Made by a program: the position numbers and the translations under genes
The notes under the pieces: model-generated
What the model was told of the DNA's origin: nothing
Seen by the model: the letters and a program-made list of their open reading frames with translations, nothing else
The model's database searches: none
Source: Geobacillus proteiniphilus
GTDB lineage: Bacteria; Bacillota; Bacilli; Bacillales; Anoxybacillaceae
Reading direction: 5' to 3'
Assembly (NCBI RefSeq): GCF_001908025.1
Contig: NZ_MQMG01000017.1
Coordinates: forward strand, 1-58,058
DNA: 58,058 bases
In this document: positions 7,048 to 19,721 of the stretch, one piece after another
Layout: every line of letters starts with the position of its first letter
Numbering within the stretch: the stretch's first letter is position 1

Positions 7048-7824
7048 TCAGCCGTACGCCAATGAGTGGTCCAAACATTCATCCTCATAGTATACGCGCC
7101 ATAAATACAGCCCTTCGGCCGGCGCGGTTGGACCAGCGAGGCGCCGATCTTTCGCCGCAAGCAACATCGAAATGTCGGCAGGAGAACGCTTCCCTTGACC
7201 GACTTCAAGCACCGTGCCAACGATAATGCGCACCATGTTGTATAAAAAGCCGCTGCCGACAAACCGAAACTCGAGCATCGGGCCGTCGGCCTTCACTTCA
7301 GCCCGATACATGGTGCGCACCCGGTCTTCGATCGACGTTTTTGCGGAACAAAAGCTTGTAAAATCGTGCGTTCCATGAAGCAAACGGAGCGCCTCGTTCA
7401 TCGCGCTGATATGCAGCGAATATGGGTGCCATGCGCAATAATGGCGGCGAAACACGTCGCGTTCGGCAGCCGTCCATACTTTATAGCGGTATTCTTTCGC
7501 TTTCGCCGAAAAACGGGCGTGGAAGTCTGCATCGGCCTCCTGTACAAAGCGAACGACGATATCATCCGGCAGCTGGGCGTTCAACGCCTTTTTCCACTGC
7601 TCCGAGGAAAGGGAAAGCGGCGTATCAAAGTGGATCACTTGCCCATAGGCATGAACGCCGGCATCCGTCCTTCCGGAAGCCGCCACACGCACTTCCGTCC
7701 CTTTATGCATCCGCCGAAGCACTTCCTCAAACTCGCCTTGCACCGTCCGCTTTCCCGGCTGGATTTGGTAGCCGGAAAAGTGGGTGCCATCATAGGCAAT
7801 GATGCATTTGATCCGTGTTGTCAT
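7048..7824 (-). CDS. truA: tRNA pseudouridine(38-40) synthase TruA
   Basis: TruA converts uridines 38-40 of the tRNA anticodon stem-loop to pseudouridine. The protein has 258 residues, a usual length (about 245-260). The catalytic aspartate is D54 in [13 protein letters not shown] 7824 follows GGAGGAAGG. It is the last gene of the ecfA1-ecfA2-ecfT-truA operon, 12 bases after ecfT, the same order as in B. subtilis. The rplM promoter begins about 50 bp past its stop. Confidence 0.96.
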   Translation of the reverse strand: MTTRIKCIIAYDGTHFSGYQIQPGKRTVQGEFEEVLRRMHKGTEVRVAASGRTDAGVHAYGQVIHFDTPLSLSSEQWKKALNAQLPDDIVVRFVQEADADFHARFSAKAKEYRYKVWTAAERDVFRRHYCAWHPYSLHISAMNEALRLLHGTHDFTSFCSAKTSIEDRVRTMYRAEVKADGPMLEFRFVGSGFLYNMVRIIVGTVLEVGQGKRSPADISMLLAAKDRRLAGPTAPAEGLYLWRVYYEDECLDHSLAYG

Positions 7825-7836
7825 GGCCTTCCTCCG

Positions 7837-8634
7837 CTATGATCGTAATAGACAAAGCAATGCAGCCAGCAACGCCACGGCCGCTAAAAACACGGTGTCC
7901 ACCGGCTTCCAAGCGAGCTGGCGGAATTTCGTCCGCCCTTCCCCGCCGCGATAGCCGCGCGCCTCCATGGCTGTCGCCAGCTCATCGGCTCGTTTGAACG
8001 AGCTGATAAACAGAGGCACAAGCAGTGAGACAATGGCTTTCATCCGTTCGGAAAAACGGCCGCCAGAAAAATCAACGCCGCGGGCCGCCTGTGCTTTCAT
8101 AATTTTTTCCGTCTCTTCCATCAATGTTGGAATGAATCGAAGCGAAATGGCCATCATCAAGGCGAGCTCATGGACAGGAACGCGCATCTTTTTGAGCGGC
8201 CCAAGCAAGCTTTCGACGCCATCGGTCACTTCAATCGGCGTCGTCGTCAACGTCAACATCGTCGTCATCAATACAAGGAGCAAAAACCTTAGGGAAATAA
8301 AGATCCCTTGCTTGATGCCGCCTTCATATACAGAGAGCGCACCGATTTGGTAGATGACATCTCCTTCTTTCGTCATGAAGAGATGCAACAGCAATGTAAA
8401 CAAAACGACCCATAAAATCGGTTTCAAGCCGCGGGCAATGAACGAAAACGGGATGCGAGACAGCGCTGCAAAGGCAAGCGCAAACAGCGACAGCAGTGCA
8501 TACGTCGCCGCATTGTTCGCCAAAAAGACGATCAGGACGTAGGCAAACACGATCAATAGTTTGGCGCGCGGGTCTAAGCGATGAATGACGGAATGACCAG
8601 GCACATATTGCCCGATAATCAAATGATTAGTCAT
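7837..8634 (-). CDS. ecfT: Energy-coupling factor transporter transmembrane protein EcfT
   Basis: EcfT is the membrane scaffold of the shared (group II) ECF transporter, linking the two ATPases to exchangeable vitamin-binding S components encoded elsewhere. The protein has 265 residues with several hydrophobic helices (about 25-60, 70-90, 110-135 and a C-terminal one at 245-262). The two coupling-helix motifs are ARG at 184-186 and ARG at 225-227, which contact the ATPase grooves. Its start overlaps the ecfA2 stop by 8 bases, so translation is probably coupled. Confidence 0.95.
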   Translation of the reverse strand: MTNHLIIGQYVPGHSVIHRLDPRAKLLIVFAYVLIVFLANNAATYALLSLFALAFAALSRIPFSFIARGLKPILWVVLFTLLLHLFMTKEGDVIYQIGALSVYEGGIKQGIFISLRFLLLVLMTTMLTLTTTPIEVTDGVESLLGPLKKMRVPVHELALMMAISLRFIPTLMEETEKIMKAQAARGVDFSGGRFSERMKAIVSLLVPLFISSFKRADELATAMEARGYRGGEGRTKFRQLAWKPVDTVFLAAVALLAALLCLLRS

Positions 8635-9499
8635 GGACGCTCACCTTGGAGAACAATTGCTGGATGGCTTCCGCTGTCTGTTCCAACGTCAAGCATGGCG
8701 ACGGAATGACAACGCCGAACCGCTTTTCGAGCTGCTGTTTCAATTTGACCGTTTCCGGCACGCTCAAACCGATGGCAGCCAGTTTGTCAGCGTCGCGAAA
8801 CATCTCTTCCGGCGTTCCATGCCCCCACACCGTCCCTTCATGCATGACGACGATCTCATCAGCGTAGCGGGCGGCATCTTCCATGCTGTGGGTGACGAGA
8901 ACGGTTGTCAACTGCTTCTCACGATGGAGGTGATAAAACATCTCCATCATCTCTTTGCGCCCGCGCGGATCAAGGCCCGCGGTCGGTTCATCGAGCACAA
9001 GCACTTCTGGTTCAAGCGCGAGCACGCCGGCGATGGCGACGCGCCGCATTTGCCCTCCGCTCAAATCAAACGGCGATTTCGCCAATACGTCTTCACTCAA
9101 CCCGACGAGCTTAATGAGCTCCCGCGCCTTCCGTTTCGCCTCGTCTTCCGGCACGCCAAAATTGAGCGGGCCAAAACAAATATCTTTCTCCACCGTTTCT
9201 TCAAACAATTGATGCTCCGGGAACTGGAAGACGACCCCGACCTTTTTGCGCAGCGGTTTCAGCTGCTTTGGCCGCTTATTGCTCGTGATCGTCTCTTCGC
9301 CGATCTTCACCGCGCCGCTTGTCGGTTGCAGCAACCCGTTTAAATGCTGAAGGAGGGTCGATTTTCCTGAACCCGTATGCCCAACCACGGCGACGTACGC
9401 CCCGCTTCGGATTGCGACATTGACATCATAGAGCGCCCGGCGGGCAAGCGGTGAACGGGCGTTGTACACATGCTCTACTTTTTCGAATACAATGTCCAT
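8627..9499 (-). CDS. ecfA2: Energy-coupling factor ATPase EcfA2
   Basis: This is the second ABC ATPase of the ECF module (290 residues). Walker A GHTGSGKST is at about 40-48, the Q-loop region FQFPEHQ at 91-97, signature LSGGQ at 146-150, and Walker B VLVLDEP at about 166-172. The FQFPEHQLF Q-loop, as opposed to the FQNPDNQ of EcfA1, marks it as the A2 paralogue. The start overlaps the 3' end of ecfA1 by 25 bases and has GAGGAG close upstream. Confidence 0.95.
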   Translation of the reverse strand: MDIVFEKVEHVYNARSPLARRALYDVNVAIRSGAYVAVVGHTGSGKSTLLQHLNGLLQPTSGAVKIGEETITSNKRPKQLKPLRKKVGVVFQFPEHQLFEETVEKDICFGPLNFGVPEDEAKRKARELIKLVGLSEDVLAKSPFDLSGGQMRRVAIAGVLALEPEVLVLDEPTAGLDPRGRKEMMEMFYHLHREKQLTTVLVTHSMEDAARYADEIVVMHEGTVWGHGTPEEMFRDADKLAAIGLSVPETVKLKQQLEKRFGVVIPSPCLTLEQTAEAIQQLFSKVSVHD

Positions 9500-10314
9500 A
9501 GCTCCTCGACCAACTCCTCTGTCGTGAAATATCCAGCCCGAAGCGGAATGCCTTGTTCCCGCAAGCGGCTGCCCATTTTCACGGCAAACGGCAAATCAAG
9601 ACCGATTCGCTCGAGCTTGCTTCCGAGCCGAAAGATTTGCTCCGGCGTCCCTTCTGCCATCACTTCGCCTTTGTTCATCACAATGAGGCGGTCCGCCTTC
9701 GCTGCCTCTTCCAAATCATGGGTGATCGACAAGACAGTAATGCGCTGCTGGCGGTTCAGGCGGCGCACCGTCTCAAGCACTTCTTCCCTTCCACGCGGGT
9801 CAAGCATCGATGTCGCTTCGTCCAAAATGATCATATCGGGGCGGAGCGCCAAAATGCCAGCGATGGCGACGCGCTGTTTTTGCCCCCCAGACAATCGGTG
9901 CGGCTCATAATGGAGAAACGGCTCCATATGGACTTGGCGAATGGCCTCGCGAATGCGCTCGACCATTTCCGAACGCGGAATGCCGTTGTTTTCAAGGGCA
10001 AAAGCGATGTCGTCTTCAACGGTCGCACCGACAAACTGGTTGTCCGGGTTCTGGAACACAAGGCCAACGCGGCGGCGCACCTCCCAAACGGTCGCGTCGT
10101 TCAAAAGGCGTCCAAACAAGCGAATGGCGCCCCGCTCCGGCCGAAGCAAGCCGATTAGCATCCGGGCGATGGTTGATTTGCCGGATCCGTTATGACCGAC
10201 GATCGCCAGCCACTCCCCGCGCTCGGCCGTGAAGCTGACGTTTTGCACCGCATAGTCGGATTGATTTGGATAGCGAAAGGATACTCCCTCGATCGACAAG
10301 ATTGGTTCGGCCAT
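9475..10314 (-). CDS. ecfA1: Energy-coupling factor ATPase EcfA1
   Basis: This is the first ABC ATPase of the ECF module (279 residues). Walker A GHNGSGKST is at 40-48, Q-loop FQNPDNQ near 87-93, signature LSGGQKQR at 141-148, and Walker B MIILDEAT at 161-168. It forms a heterodimer with EcfA2 that drives EcfT. It begins the ecfA1-ecfA2-ecfT-truA operon, about 57 bases after the rplQ terminator. I see no clear promoter in that gap, so some read-through may supply it. Confidence 0.95.
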   Translation of the reverse strand: MAEPILSIEGVSFRYPNQSDYAVQNVSFTAERGEWLAIVGHNGSGKSTIARMLIGLLRPERGAIRLFGRLLNDATVWEVRRRVGLVFQNPDNQFVGATVEDDIAFALENNGIPRSEMVERIREAIRQVHMEPFLHYEPHRLSGGQKQRVAIAGILALRPDMIILDEATSMLDPRGREEVLETVRRLNRQQRITVLSITHDLEEAAKADRLIVMNKGEVMAEGTPEQIFRLGSKLERIGLDLPFAVKMGSRLREQGIPLRAGYFTTEELVEELWTLYSKK

Positions 10315-10371
10315 GATCGTTTCCCCTTGCTTCGCCGCGTTGCAAACGCAGCCTGCTAAATGATGGTAAAC

Positions 10372-10416
10372 AAAAAAAGGGCATAGATCCAGTTCAAACG
10401 AAACTGTCTCGCCCTT
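10372..10416 (-). terminator. Intrinsic terminator after rplQ
   Basis: On the minus strand AAGGGC (10411-10416) pairs with GCCCTT (10377-10382), with an inner partial stem CAGTTTCG/CGTTTGAACTG, and TTTTTTTG follows. It closes the long S10-spc-alpha cluster. Confidence 0.85.
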
Positions 10417-10431
10417 GTTGAAATGAAACCG

Positions 10432-10794
10432 TTACACGAGTTCAATAATGACCATCGGCGCCCCGTCACCGCGGCGAGGACCAAGTTTCATAATGCGCGT
10501 ATAGCCGCCTTGGCGATCTTGGTAGCGCGGCGCAATGTCACTGAACAGCTTTTGCAACGCATCCTGGCCGGTTTCGCTGTTGGCGACCTCCTTGCGGATG
10601 AATGCCGCTGCTTGGCGGCGGGCATGCAAATCGCCGCGTTTGCCGAGCGTAATCATTTTTTCCATGACCGAGCGCAGTTCTTTCGCCCGCGCTTCCGTCG
10701 TTTCAATGCGTTCGTTGATGATTAAGTCTGTTGCCAAGTCGCGAAGCAGTGCTTTTCGTTGCGAAGTCGTGCGTCCTAATTTTCTGTACGACAT
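10432..10794 (-). CDS. rplQ: 50S ribosomal protein L17
   Basis: L17 lines the outside of the 50S exit tunnel; 120 residues, the Firmicute length. ATG 10794 lies 7 bases after GGGAGGG; a TTG one codon earlier would add a residue. MSYRKLGR matches B. subtilis. It is the last gene of the alpha operon, directly after rpoA and before a strong terminator. Confidence 0.96.
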   Translation of the reverse strand: MSYRKLGRTTSQRKALLRDLATDLIINERIETTEARAKELRSVMEKMITLGKRGDLHARRQAAAFIRKEVANSETGQDALQKLFSDIAPRYQDRQGGYTRIMKLGPRRGDGAPMVIIELV

Positions 10795-10894
10795 CAAATG
10801 TCCCTCCCTTTTAAAGTGATGTGTTCCTCATGGTGGTCATCATCAAAGCGATATGGTGAAAGTGTGTTTCCGGCTTGCCGGCGGAGGCCGGCGC

Positions 10895-11839
10895 TTAGTC
10901 GTCTTTGCGCAGGCTGAGGCCAAGCTCAGCCAGTTTCGCTTTCACTTCCTCAAGCGACTTGCGGCCGAGGTTGCGCACTTTCATCATATCTTCTTCCGTT
11001 TTTTGCGTCAGTTCTTGAACAGTGTTGATGCCGGCCCGCTTCAAGCAATTGTAGGAACGAACCGAAAGATCGAGTTCCTCGATCGTCATTTCGAGCACTT
11101 TTTCTTTTTGATCGTCCTCTTTCTCGACCATGATCTCCGCGTTTTGCGCCTCATCCGTCAAGCCGACAAAAATGTTCAAGTGCTCCGTTAAAATTTTCGC
11201 TCCAAGGGAAATGGCCTCTTTCGGCCCGATGCTTCCATCCGTCCACACATCAATGGTCAGCTTGTCATAGTCGGTCACTTGGCCGACCCTTGTATTCTCG
11301 ACTTGATAAGAAACTCGGGAGACCGGCGTATAAATGGAATCGATCGGAATGACGCCGATGGGCTGGTCTTCGCGCTTATTCGCCTCAGCAGGAACATATC
11401 CGCGCCCCCGCTTAGCGGTCATGCGCATGCGCAGGCGGCCGCCTTCCGCCAGCGTCGCGATATGAAGGTCCGGGTTTAAAATTTCTACATCGCTGTCGTG
11501 AGTGATATCGGCAGCCGTGACAACTCCTTCACCCTGCACATCAATCTCCAACGTTTTCTCTTCGTCTGAATAAATTTTCAACGCTAGTTTTTTGATATTC
11601 AAAATGATGGCTGTCACATCTTCAACGACGCCGTCAATCGTTGAAAACTCATGCAAGACGCCGTCGATTTGCACCGATGTTACAGCTGCACCAGGGAGTG
11701 AAGACAATAGGATACGACGCAAGGAGTTCCCTAAGGTTGTACCATATCCACGCTCAAGCGGTTCGACGACGAATTTGCCGTATTTGGCATCTTCGCTCAG
11801 TTCGACCGTTTCAATTTTCGGCTTTTCAATTTCAATCAT
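10895..11839 (-). CDS. rpoA: DNA-directed RNA polymerase subunit alpha
   Basis: This is the alpha subunit (314 residues) that dimerises to nucleate RNA polymerase assembly. The N-terminal domain covers about 1-225, including [14 protein letters not shown] near 37-50. The C-terminal helix-hairpin-helix domain, about 245-310, binds UP elements and regulators ([15 protein letters not shown]). The start has GGAGGG upstream with a longish spacing. It lies 150 bp after rpsK; a weak internal promoter (11945-11973) may add transcription. Confidence 0.98.
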   Translation of the reverse strand: MIEIEKPKIETVELSEDAKYGKFVVEPLERGYGTTLGNSLRRILLSSLPGAAVTSVQIDGVLHEFSTIDGVVEDVTAIILNIKKLALKIYSDEEKTLEIDVQGEGVVTAADITHDSDVEILNPDLHIATLAEGGRLRMRMTAKRGRGYVPAEANKREDQPIGVIPIDSIYTPVSRVSYQVENTRVGQVTDYDKLTIDVWTDGSIGPKEAISLGAKILTEHLNIFVGLTDEAQNAEIMVEKEDDQKEKVLEMTIEELDLSVRSYNCLKRAGINTVQELTQKTEEDMMKVRNLGRKSLEEVKAKLAELGLSLRKDD

Positions 11840-11944
11840 CGATTATTATACCCTCCTTCAAAACGTCGAGACCCCGATCAAACGGTACACGCCTAACTAC
11901 ATTCCCCCATGAATCTCTCTTTACGCTTGCCTGCCATGGTCTTT

Positions 11945-11973
11945 ATCATATCCCATTATTGACAATGGCGCAA
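11945..11973 (-). promoter_or_regulatory. Weak internal promoter candidate before rpoA
   Basis: TTGCGC (11968-11973), a 17-base spacer and TATGAT (11945-11950). The -35 half is poor. The unusual 150-bp gap inside an otherwise tight operon makes it plausible. Confidence 0.35.
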
Positions 11974-11989
11974 ATTCTATACAGGGGCG

Positions 11990-12379
11990 TTACACGCGGC
12001 GACGTTTTGGCGGACGGCATCCATTGTGCGGGATTGGAGTGACGTCTTTGATCGCCGTAATTTCCAACCCGGCTGCTTGCAATGCACGGATCGCTGCCTC
12101 ACGGCCAGCCCCCGGACCTTTGACGTTCACTTCGACCGTTTTCATGCCATGTTCCATCGACGCTTTCGCTGCTGCTTCAGCCGCCATTTGCGCCGCAAAC
12201 GGCGTTGATTTGCGCGAACCTTTGAACCCCAGCGAACCAGCGCTCGCCCAAGCAATGGCGTTGCCATGAACATCCGTAATCGTTACGATCGTGTTGTTGA
12301 ACGTTGAACGGATATGGGCGATGCCTGTATCAATATTTTTTCTTACCCGGCGTTTACGAGTGTTTGTTCTGCGTGCCAT
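11990..12379 (-). CDS. rpsK: 30S ribosomal protein S11
   Basis: S11 (129 residues) forms part of the 30S platform near the mRNA exit and the E site. [17 protein letters not shown] and the basic C-terminus CRPPKRRRV are characteristic. ATG 12379 follows AAAGGAGGTC at 11-12 bases. It lies between rpsM and rpoA, as throughout Firmicutes. Confidence 0.97.
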   Translation of the reverse strand: MARRTNTRKRRVRKNIDTGIAHIRSTFNNTIVTITDVHGNAIAWASAGSLGFKGSRKSTPFAAQMAAEAAAKASMEHGMKTVEVNVKGPGAGREAAIRALQAAGLEITAIKDVTPIPHNGCRPPKRRRV

Positions 12380-12404
12380 TCGTCAAATGACCTCCTTTGC
12401 GTGA

Positions 12405-12770
12405 TTATTTTTTCTTGTTCGCTACCGTGCGGCGCGGACCTTTGCGCGTGCGGGCATTGTTTTTCGTGTTTTGGCCGCGAACCGGCAATCCGCGGCGATG
12501 GCGAAGACCACGATAGCAGCCGATCTCCATCAACCGTTTAATATTTAACGATACTTCACGGCGCAAATCGCCTTCCACTTTTAAGCGGCCGACGATTTCA
12601 CGAATGCGGCTAAGCTCTTCTTCCGTTAAGTCGCGAACGCGTGTGTCTTCCGATACGCCGGCTTCTTTTAAGATTTTTTGTGCTGTCGGTTTGCCGATCC
12701 CATAAATGTATGTTAACGAAATGACTACCCGTTTATCACGCGGAATATCGACACCTGCAATGCGTGCCAT
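12405..12770 (-). CDS. rpsM: 30S ribosomal protein S13
   Basis: S13 (121 residues) sits in the 30S head and contacts the 50S subunit and P-site tRNA. ATG 12770 is 8 bases after AAGGAGG and gives [10 protein letters not shown], as in relatives. The tail ends in a basic stretch (RTVANKKK). It follows rpmJ. Confidence 0.97.
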   Translation of the reverse strand: MARIAGVDIPRDKRVVISLTYIYGIGKPTAQKILKEAGVSEDTRVRDLTEEELSRIREIVGRLKVEGDLRREVSLNIKRLMEIGCYRGLRHRRGLPVRGQNTKNNARTRKGPRRTVANKKK

Positions 12771-12790
12771 ATGATACACCTCCTTGAAAA

Positions 12791-13158
<368 letters not shown>

Positions 13159-13253
13159 CGAGCGGCTCTCCCTCCTTCGAATGAGTAACATTGTGTTACG
13201 CAAAACCGAACGTGATGTCCATGATGATCGAGAAGACGTTCGCCCCTTCCCAC

Positions 13254-14683
<1,430 letters not shown>

Positions 14684-14715
14684 CTATCGGCAAGGGACGT
14701 CCGTTCTTGCCTTCT

Positions 14716-16008
14716 TTATTTGATGAATCCACGGTAATGGCGTTTCACCAGCTGGCTCTCAAGCTGTTTCATCGTCTCAAGCGCCACGCCGACGACAATA
14801 AGCAAGCTCGTACCGCCGATTCGTGCGGAAGGTGGCAAGTTGGCAAAGTTCACAAAGAACACCGGCAGCACGGCGACAACCGCCAAAAAGATTGATCCGA
14901 CCAGCGTCAGCCGGTATAAAATTCTCGTCACATACTCTTGCGTATTTTTTCCAGGACGAATACCAGGGATATAGCCGCCTTGTTTTTTCAAATTATCCGC
15001 CATTTGCTCCGGATTGACTTGAACAAACGCATAAAAGTACGTAAACGCGATGATGAGCACGACGTAAATGATCATCCCAACCGGATGCGTATAATCAAAC
15101 GTTCGGCGAATCCACAATGTTACATCATTCGTGCCAAAAAACGATGCAATCGTCGGTGGTGCAATCAAAAACGATACAGCGAAAATGACCGGAATGACTC
15201 CCGCTGGGTTCACTTTGAGCGGCAAATGGGTCGAGTGGCCGCCGACCGGGCTCCGGCCCTCAAGCCGCTTCGCGTATTGAATCGGAATTTTCCGGAACGC
15301 CTGCTGGATGTAAATGACGCCAACGATGACGGCAACGACCGCCAACGCCACAAGCAGGAGCCGGACGATGCGCAAAAACACATCTTCCCCGACATTTTCA
15401 AACTGTTGGGCGTAAATTTGATTCAAGACCGTCGGAATGCCTGAGACAATCCCGGCGAAAATAATGATCGAAATGCCATTGCCCACGCCTTTCGCGGTGA
15501 TCTGTTCGCCAAGCCACATTAAAAATGCGGTGCCGGCGGTCAAGACAACCGCGATCAGCAAATACGTGCCGATGCCCGGATTTTTGATCAGCATCCCCCC
15601 GGCTAAATTGTTAAAGCCGTACGACATGCCGATGGCTTGGATAAACCCGAGCACGACCGTGAAATAGCGGGTAAACTGAGCTAATTTACGCCGGCCAACT
15701 TCGCCTTGCTTCGACCACTCCGTAAATTTTGGAACGACGTCCATTTGCAGCAGCTGAACGATAATCGATGCCGTAATGTAGGGCATCACGCCCATCGCAA
15801 AGATTGAAAAGTTTTGCAACGCCCCGCCGCCAAAAATGTTCAGGACGCCGAATGCATTCAATTCATCTTGCACTTTCAACACATCCGTGTTCACGCCCGG
15901 AACGGGGATGAATGTTCCAATGCGGAACACAATCAGCATAAGAAGAGTGAAAATGATTTTGTTTCGAATATCACTGACGCGCATAAAGTTGGAGATTGTC
16001 CGAAACAT
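14716..16008 (-). CDS. secY: Preprotein translocase subunit SecY
   Basis: SecY is the channel of the Sec translocon (430 residues, ten membrane helices). Recognisable segments are RNKIIFTLLMLIVFRIGTFIP at the first helix, the plug region (NIFGGGALQNFSIFAMG) and the cytosolic loop with KRLEGRSPVGGHSTHLPLK. It partners with SecE (42226-42408). Its start overlaps the rplO stop by one base (TAATG). Confidence 0.98.
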   Translation of the reverse strand: MFRTISNFMRVSDIRNKIIFTLLMLIVFRIGTFIPVPGVNTDVLKVQDELNAFGVLNIFGGGALQNFSIFAMGVMPYITASIIVQLLQMDVVPKFTEWSKQGEVGRRKLAQFTRYFTVVLGFIQAIGMSYGFNNLAGGMLIKNPGIGTYLLIAVVLTAGTAFLMWLGEQITAKGVGNGISIIIFAGIVSGIPTVLNQIYAQQFENVGEDVFLRIVRLLLVALAVVAVIVGVIYIQQAFRKIPIQYAKRLEGRSPVGGHSTHLPLKVNPAGVIPVIFAVSFLIAPPTIASFFGTNDVTLWIRRTFDYTHPVGMIIYVVLIIAFTYFYAFVQVNPEQMADNLKKQGGYIPGIRPGKNTQEYVTRILYRLTLVGSIFLAVVAVLPVFFVNFANLPPSARIGGTSLLIVVGVALETMKQLESQLVKRHYRGFIK

Positions 16009-16448
16009 TAAATCACCTCAGTTTTACCGCCAGCCGCTTCAATGGCCTCTTTCGCCGATGCCGAGAACTTATGCGCTTTGACCGTCAGTTTTTTCTCGAT
16101 TTGGCCTTTGCCCAAAATTTTCACGCCCGATTTCAGCTTGCTGATGACGCCCGTTTCAAGGAGCAATTCAGGCGTTACTTCCGTTCCGTCTTCAAAGCGG
16201 TTCAGTTTTTCCAAATTCACGACCGCATATTCTTTCCGATTGATGTTCGTAAACCCGCGTTTCGGCAAGCGGCGGAACAGCGGGGTTTGTCCTCCTTCAA
16301 ATCCAAGGCGAACTCCTCCGCCAGAGCGAGCATTTTGACCCTTTTGACCGCGGCCGGACGTTTTGCCGTTGCCCGAACCGATCCCGCGGCCGACGCGCAC
16401 AGCTTTCTTCCGGGATCCCGGCGCTGGTTGCAATTCATGAAGTTTCAT
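16008..16448 (-). CDS. rplO: 50S ribosomal protein L15
   Basis: L15 (146 residues) is a late-assembly 50S protein with the glycine- and arginine-rich N-terminal extension [19 protein letters not shown]. The start ATG 16448 has AAGGAGGTG upstream. It is followed by secY with a one-base overlap. Confidence 0.97.
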   Translation of the reverse strand: MKLHELQPAPGSRKKAVRVGRGIGSGNGKTSGRGQKGQNARSGGGVRLGFEGGQTPLFRRLPKRGFTNINRKEYAVVNLEKLNRFEDGTEVTPELLLETGVISKLKSGVKILGKGQIEKKLTVKAHKFSASAKEAIEAAGGKTEVI

Positions 16449-16472
16449 GGCAAAGCACCTCCTTATGATTCA

Positions 16473-16661
16473 TTATTCTTCAATTTCTTTGACTTTGACA
16501 AGGTGGGCCACTTTATTGATCATCCCGCGGATCGCAGGATTGTCATTATGGACGACCGTTTGGTGCATTTTCCGCAGGCCGAGCGTTCTGACGGTAACGC
16601 GTTGGTCTTCCGGACGGCCAATCACGCTGCGCGTGAGGGTAATCGCCAGTTTTTTTGCCAT
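16473..16661 (-). CDS. rpmD: 50S ribosomal protein L30
   Basis: L30 (62 residues) starts [20 protein letters not shown], with the conserved [13 protein letters not shown] centre. AAGGAGGGAACGATC precedes the ATG. It lies 13 bases after rpsE and 24 before rplO. Confidence 0.97.
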   Translation of the reverse strand: MAKKLAITLTRSVIGRPEDQRVTVRTLGLRKMHQTVVHNDNPAIRGMINKVAHLVKVKEIEE

Positions 16662-16674
16662 GATCGTTCCCTCC

Positions 16675-17175
16675 TTATCCTAACAGTTCCTCGACTGTTT
16701 TGCCGCGCAATCTCGCTACGTCTTCGGCGCGTTTTAATTGTTTCAGCCCATCAAACGTTGCGCGCACCATGTTGATTGGCGTGTTCGAGCCGATCGATTT
16801 CGACAAGATGTCGCTGATGCCCGCCAGCTCTAATACAGCACGCGCCGGACCCCCAGCGATGACCCCGGTACCTTCGGAAGCGGGTTTCAAAATGATTTCC
16901 CCGGCACCGAAATGGCCGATGACTTCATGCGGAATCGTTGTGCCGACGATCGGCACTTCAATCAAGTTTTTCTTCGCATCTTCAATCGCTTTGCGGATCG
17001 CTTCTGGAACCTCTTGTGCTTTTCCGGTGCCAAATCCGACATGGCCGTTTTTATCGCCGACGACGACGAGAGCTGAAAAGCGCAGGCGACGTCCGCCTTT
17101 CACGACTTTTGCTACACGGTTGACCGCGACTACACGCTCTTCCAATTCAAGTTTGTTTGGATCGATACGACGCAT
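16675..17175 (-). CDS. rpsE: 30S ribosomal protein S5
   Basis: S5 (166 residues) helps decoding fidelity and mRNA unwinding at the entry channel. The N-terminal dsRBD-like domain contains [22 protein letters not shown], and the loop residues where spectinomycin resistance arises (VKGGRR) look wild type. It starts at ATG 17175 with AAAGGAGGG upstream. Confidence 0.97.
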   Translation of the reverse strand: MRRIDPNKLELEERVVAVNRVAKVVKGGRRLRFSALVVVGDKNGHVGFGTGKAQEVPEAIRKAIEDAKKNLIEVPIVGTTIPHEVIGHFGAGEIILKPASEGTGVIAGGPARAVLELAGISDILSKSIGSNTPINMVRATFDGLKQLKRAEDVARLRGKTVEELLG

Positions 17176-17194
17176 CGTTGTCCCTCCTTTGTAA

Positions 17195-17557
17195 TTAGAA
17201 TTCCAAGCCGGCTTCGCGGGCGGCGTCTGCCAATGCTTTTACCCGTCCGTGATACAAATATCCGCCACGGTCGAACACGACTTTTTTAATGCCTTTTTCC
17301 AACGCACGTTTGGCGACAAGTTCGCCGACTTTTTTCGCTGCCTCAATGTTGTTCGTCGAATCTAAGCCAAACTCTTTATCCAACGTCGAGGCGCTGACGA
17401 TCGTTGACGATTTTGTATCATCGATAATTTGCGCGTAAATATGTTTATTTGAACGGAACACGCTCAACCGCGGACGTTCAGCCGTGCCGAAGATTTTTTT
17501 GCGGATGCGCGCGTGTCTTTTCTTCCGAACCGCGTTTCGGTCAACTTTCGTGATCAT
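17195..17557 (-). CDS. rplR: 50S ribosomal protein L18
   Basis: L18 (120 residues) binds 5S rRNA with L5 and L25. The basic N-terminus [19 protein letters not shown] and the conserved ending [20 protein letters not shown] support the call. It lies between rplF and rpsE with AAAGGAG upstream. Confidence 0.97.
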   Translation of the reverse strand: MITKVDRNAVRKKRHARIRKKIFGTAERPRLSVFRSNKHIYAQIIDDTKSSTIVSASTLDKEFGLDSTNNIEAAKKVGELVAKRALEKGIKKVVFDRGGYLYHGRVKALADAAREAGLEF

Positions 17558-17590
17558 CGAATGTCACTCCTTTCGCTTCGCTATGCCGCG

Positions 17591-18127
17591 TTATTTACCA
17601 GTTTTGCCTTCTTTCAGGCGCACAAGTTCGCCTTCGTAGCGGATGCCTTTGCCTTTATACGGCTCTGGCGGACGAACCGCGCGAATGTTGGCGGCCAGTT
17701 CGCCGACGCGCTGTTTGTCTGCCCCTTTGACGATGATTTTCGTTTGGGATGGCACTTCAATTTCAAGCCCTTCTTCCGGCTCAATTTCTACCGGATGAGA
17801 ATAACCAACGCTCAATACGAGCTTTTTCCCTTGTTTCGACGCCCGGTACCCGACACCAACGAGTTCGAGCGCTTTTTCATAACCTTTCGAAACGCCTTCG
17901 ACCATGTTGGCGAGCAAGCTGCGCGTCGTGCCATGGAGCGCGCGATGATGCTTTTCATCGCTTGGACGCGTAACGGTGATCACATTGCCCTCAACAGTGA
18001 TCGTCATATCTGGATGGAACGTGCGGGTCAGTTCCCCTTTCGGCCCTTTGACCGTAACCGTGTTGCCGTTGACCGTAACGGTGACACCGGCAGGAATTTC
18101 AATTGGTTTTTTGCCGACACGTGACAT
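17591..18127 (-). CDS. rplF: 50S ribosomal protein L6
   Basis: L6 (178 residues) is a duplicated-fold protein near the factor-binding site of the 50S. The start ATG 18127 follows GGAGGTG and gives [14 protein letters not shown]. An ATG 13 codons upstream would include that Shine-Dalgarno in the coding sequence and is rejected. The C-terminal motif [16 protein letters not shown] is intact. Confidence 0.97.
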   Translation of the reverse strand: MSRVGKKPIEIPAGVTVTVNGNTVTVKGPKGELTRTFHPDMTITVEGNVITVTRPSDEKHHRALHGTTRSLLANMVEGVSKGYEKALELVGVGYRASKQGKKLVLSVGYSHPVEIEPEEGLEIEVPSQTKIIVKGADKQRVGELAANIRAVRPPEPYKGKGIRYEGELVRLKEGKTGK

Positions 18128-18159
18128 GTCAAAAACACCTCCATTCTTGAGCAGATAGA

Positions 18160-18558
18160 TTACCAAACGTAGGCGATTACTTCGCCGCCCGTGCCTTTTT
18201 GCCGTGCTTCTTTGTCTGTTAAGATGCCTTGCGATGTCGAAAGAATCGCGATCCCTAAGCCGTTCAGGACGCGCGGCACTTCATGGGCTTTGACGTAAAC
18301 GCGCAGCCCCGGTTTGCTGATGCGTTTCAGCCCGGTAATGACACGTTCGTTGTTCGGACCGTATTTCAAGAAGATGCGGAGAATGCCTTGTTTGTTGTCT
18401 TCGATATATTCATAATCACGAATAAACCCTTCGCGCTTTAAAATTTCGGCGATTTCCCGCTTGATTTTCGAAGCCGGGACTTCGAGCTTTTCGTGACGCA
18501 CCATGTTCGCATTGCGGATGCGAGTCAGCATATCAGCAATTGGATCTGTCATCACCAT
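18160..18558 (-). CDS. rpsH: 30S ribosomal protein S8
   Basis: S8 (132 residues) binds helix 21 of 16S rRNA. The sequence [20 protein letters not shown] is near-identical, by memory, to the structurally solved G. stearothermophilus S8. The C-terminal [20 protein letters not shown] is the RNA-binding region. Start ATG 18558 has AAGGAGG upstream. Confidence 0.97.
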   Translation of the reverse strand: MVMTDPIADMLTRIRNANMVRHEKLEVPASKIKREIAEILKREGFIRDYEYIEDNKQGILRIFLKYGPNNERVITGLKRISKPGLRVYVKAHEVPRVLNGLGIAILSTSQGILTDKEARQKGTGGEVIAYVW

Positions 18559-18591
18559 TATGTTTTACCTCCTTCCCAATCAATGGGTTGA

Positions 18592-18777
18592 TTACCAGCT
18601 GGCTTTTTTGATGCCTGGAAGTTGACCTTTGTATGCGAGCTCACGGAAACAAATACGGCACAATTTAAATTTGCGGTAGACCGAGTGCGGGCGGCCGCAG
18701 CGCTCGCAACGGGTGTACGCTCTCACTTTAAACTTCGGCGTCCGTTTTTGTTTCGCGATCATCGATTTTTTAGCCAC
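18592..18777 (-). CDS. rpsN: 30S ribosomal protein S14, zinc type
   Basis: This is the short (61-residue) zinc-binding S14. The ligands CERC (24 and 27) and CRIC (40 and 43) are intact. The start is GTG 18777 with AAGGGAGGCG upstream. It sits between rplE and rpsH as in Bacillus. Confidence 0.97.
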   Translation of the reverse strand: MAKKSMIAKQKRTPKFKVRAYTRCERCGRPHSVYRKFKLCRICFRELAYKGQLPGIKKASW

Positions 18778-18806
18778 GATTTCGCCTCCCTTGCGTTATG
18801 GGATCA

Positions 18807-19367
<561 letters not shown>

Positions 19368-19373
19368 TCACGG

Positions 19374-19685
19374 TTATTTATCCAAAATCTCACCGGATTT
19401 TTTCGCATAGCGCACTTTTTTGCCATCGACAATTTTGTAGCCGATGCGCGTCGGTTCACCCGTTTTCGGGTCGAGCGGCATGACTTTCGAAACGTGGATC
19501 GGCGCTTCTTTTTCAATGATGCCACCTTGCGGATTCGCTTGCGACGGTTTCGCATGCTTTTTCACAATGTTGACGCCTTCGACGATGACGCGGTTTTTCT
19601 TCGGAAACGCCGCCAGAATGACGCCTTGTTTGCCTTTGTCCTTGCCGGAGATTACTTGCACTTTATCGCCTTTTTTTACATGCAT
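19374..19685 (-). CDS. rplX: 50S ribosomal protein L24
   Basis: L24 (103 residues) is a KOW-fold assembly initiator at the tunnel exit. It starts [20 protein letters not shown] (KOW motif) and ends [18 protein letters not shown] precedes the ATG. It lies between rplN and rplE. Confidence 0.97.
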
Positions 19686-19721
19686 CGCATTCGCACCTCC
19701 TTGAAACGCTGTTCCGTTCCA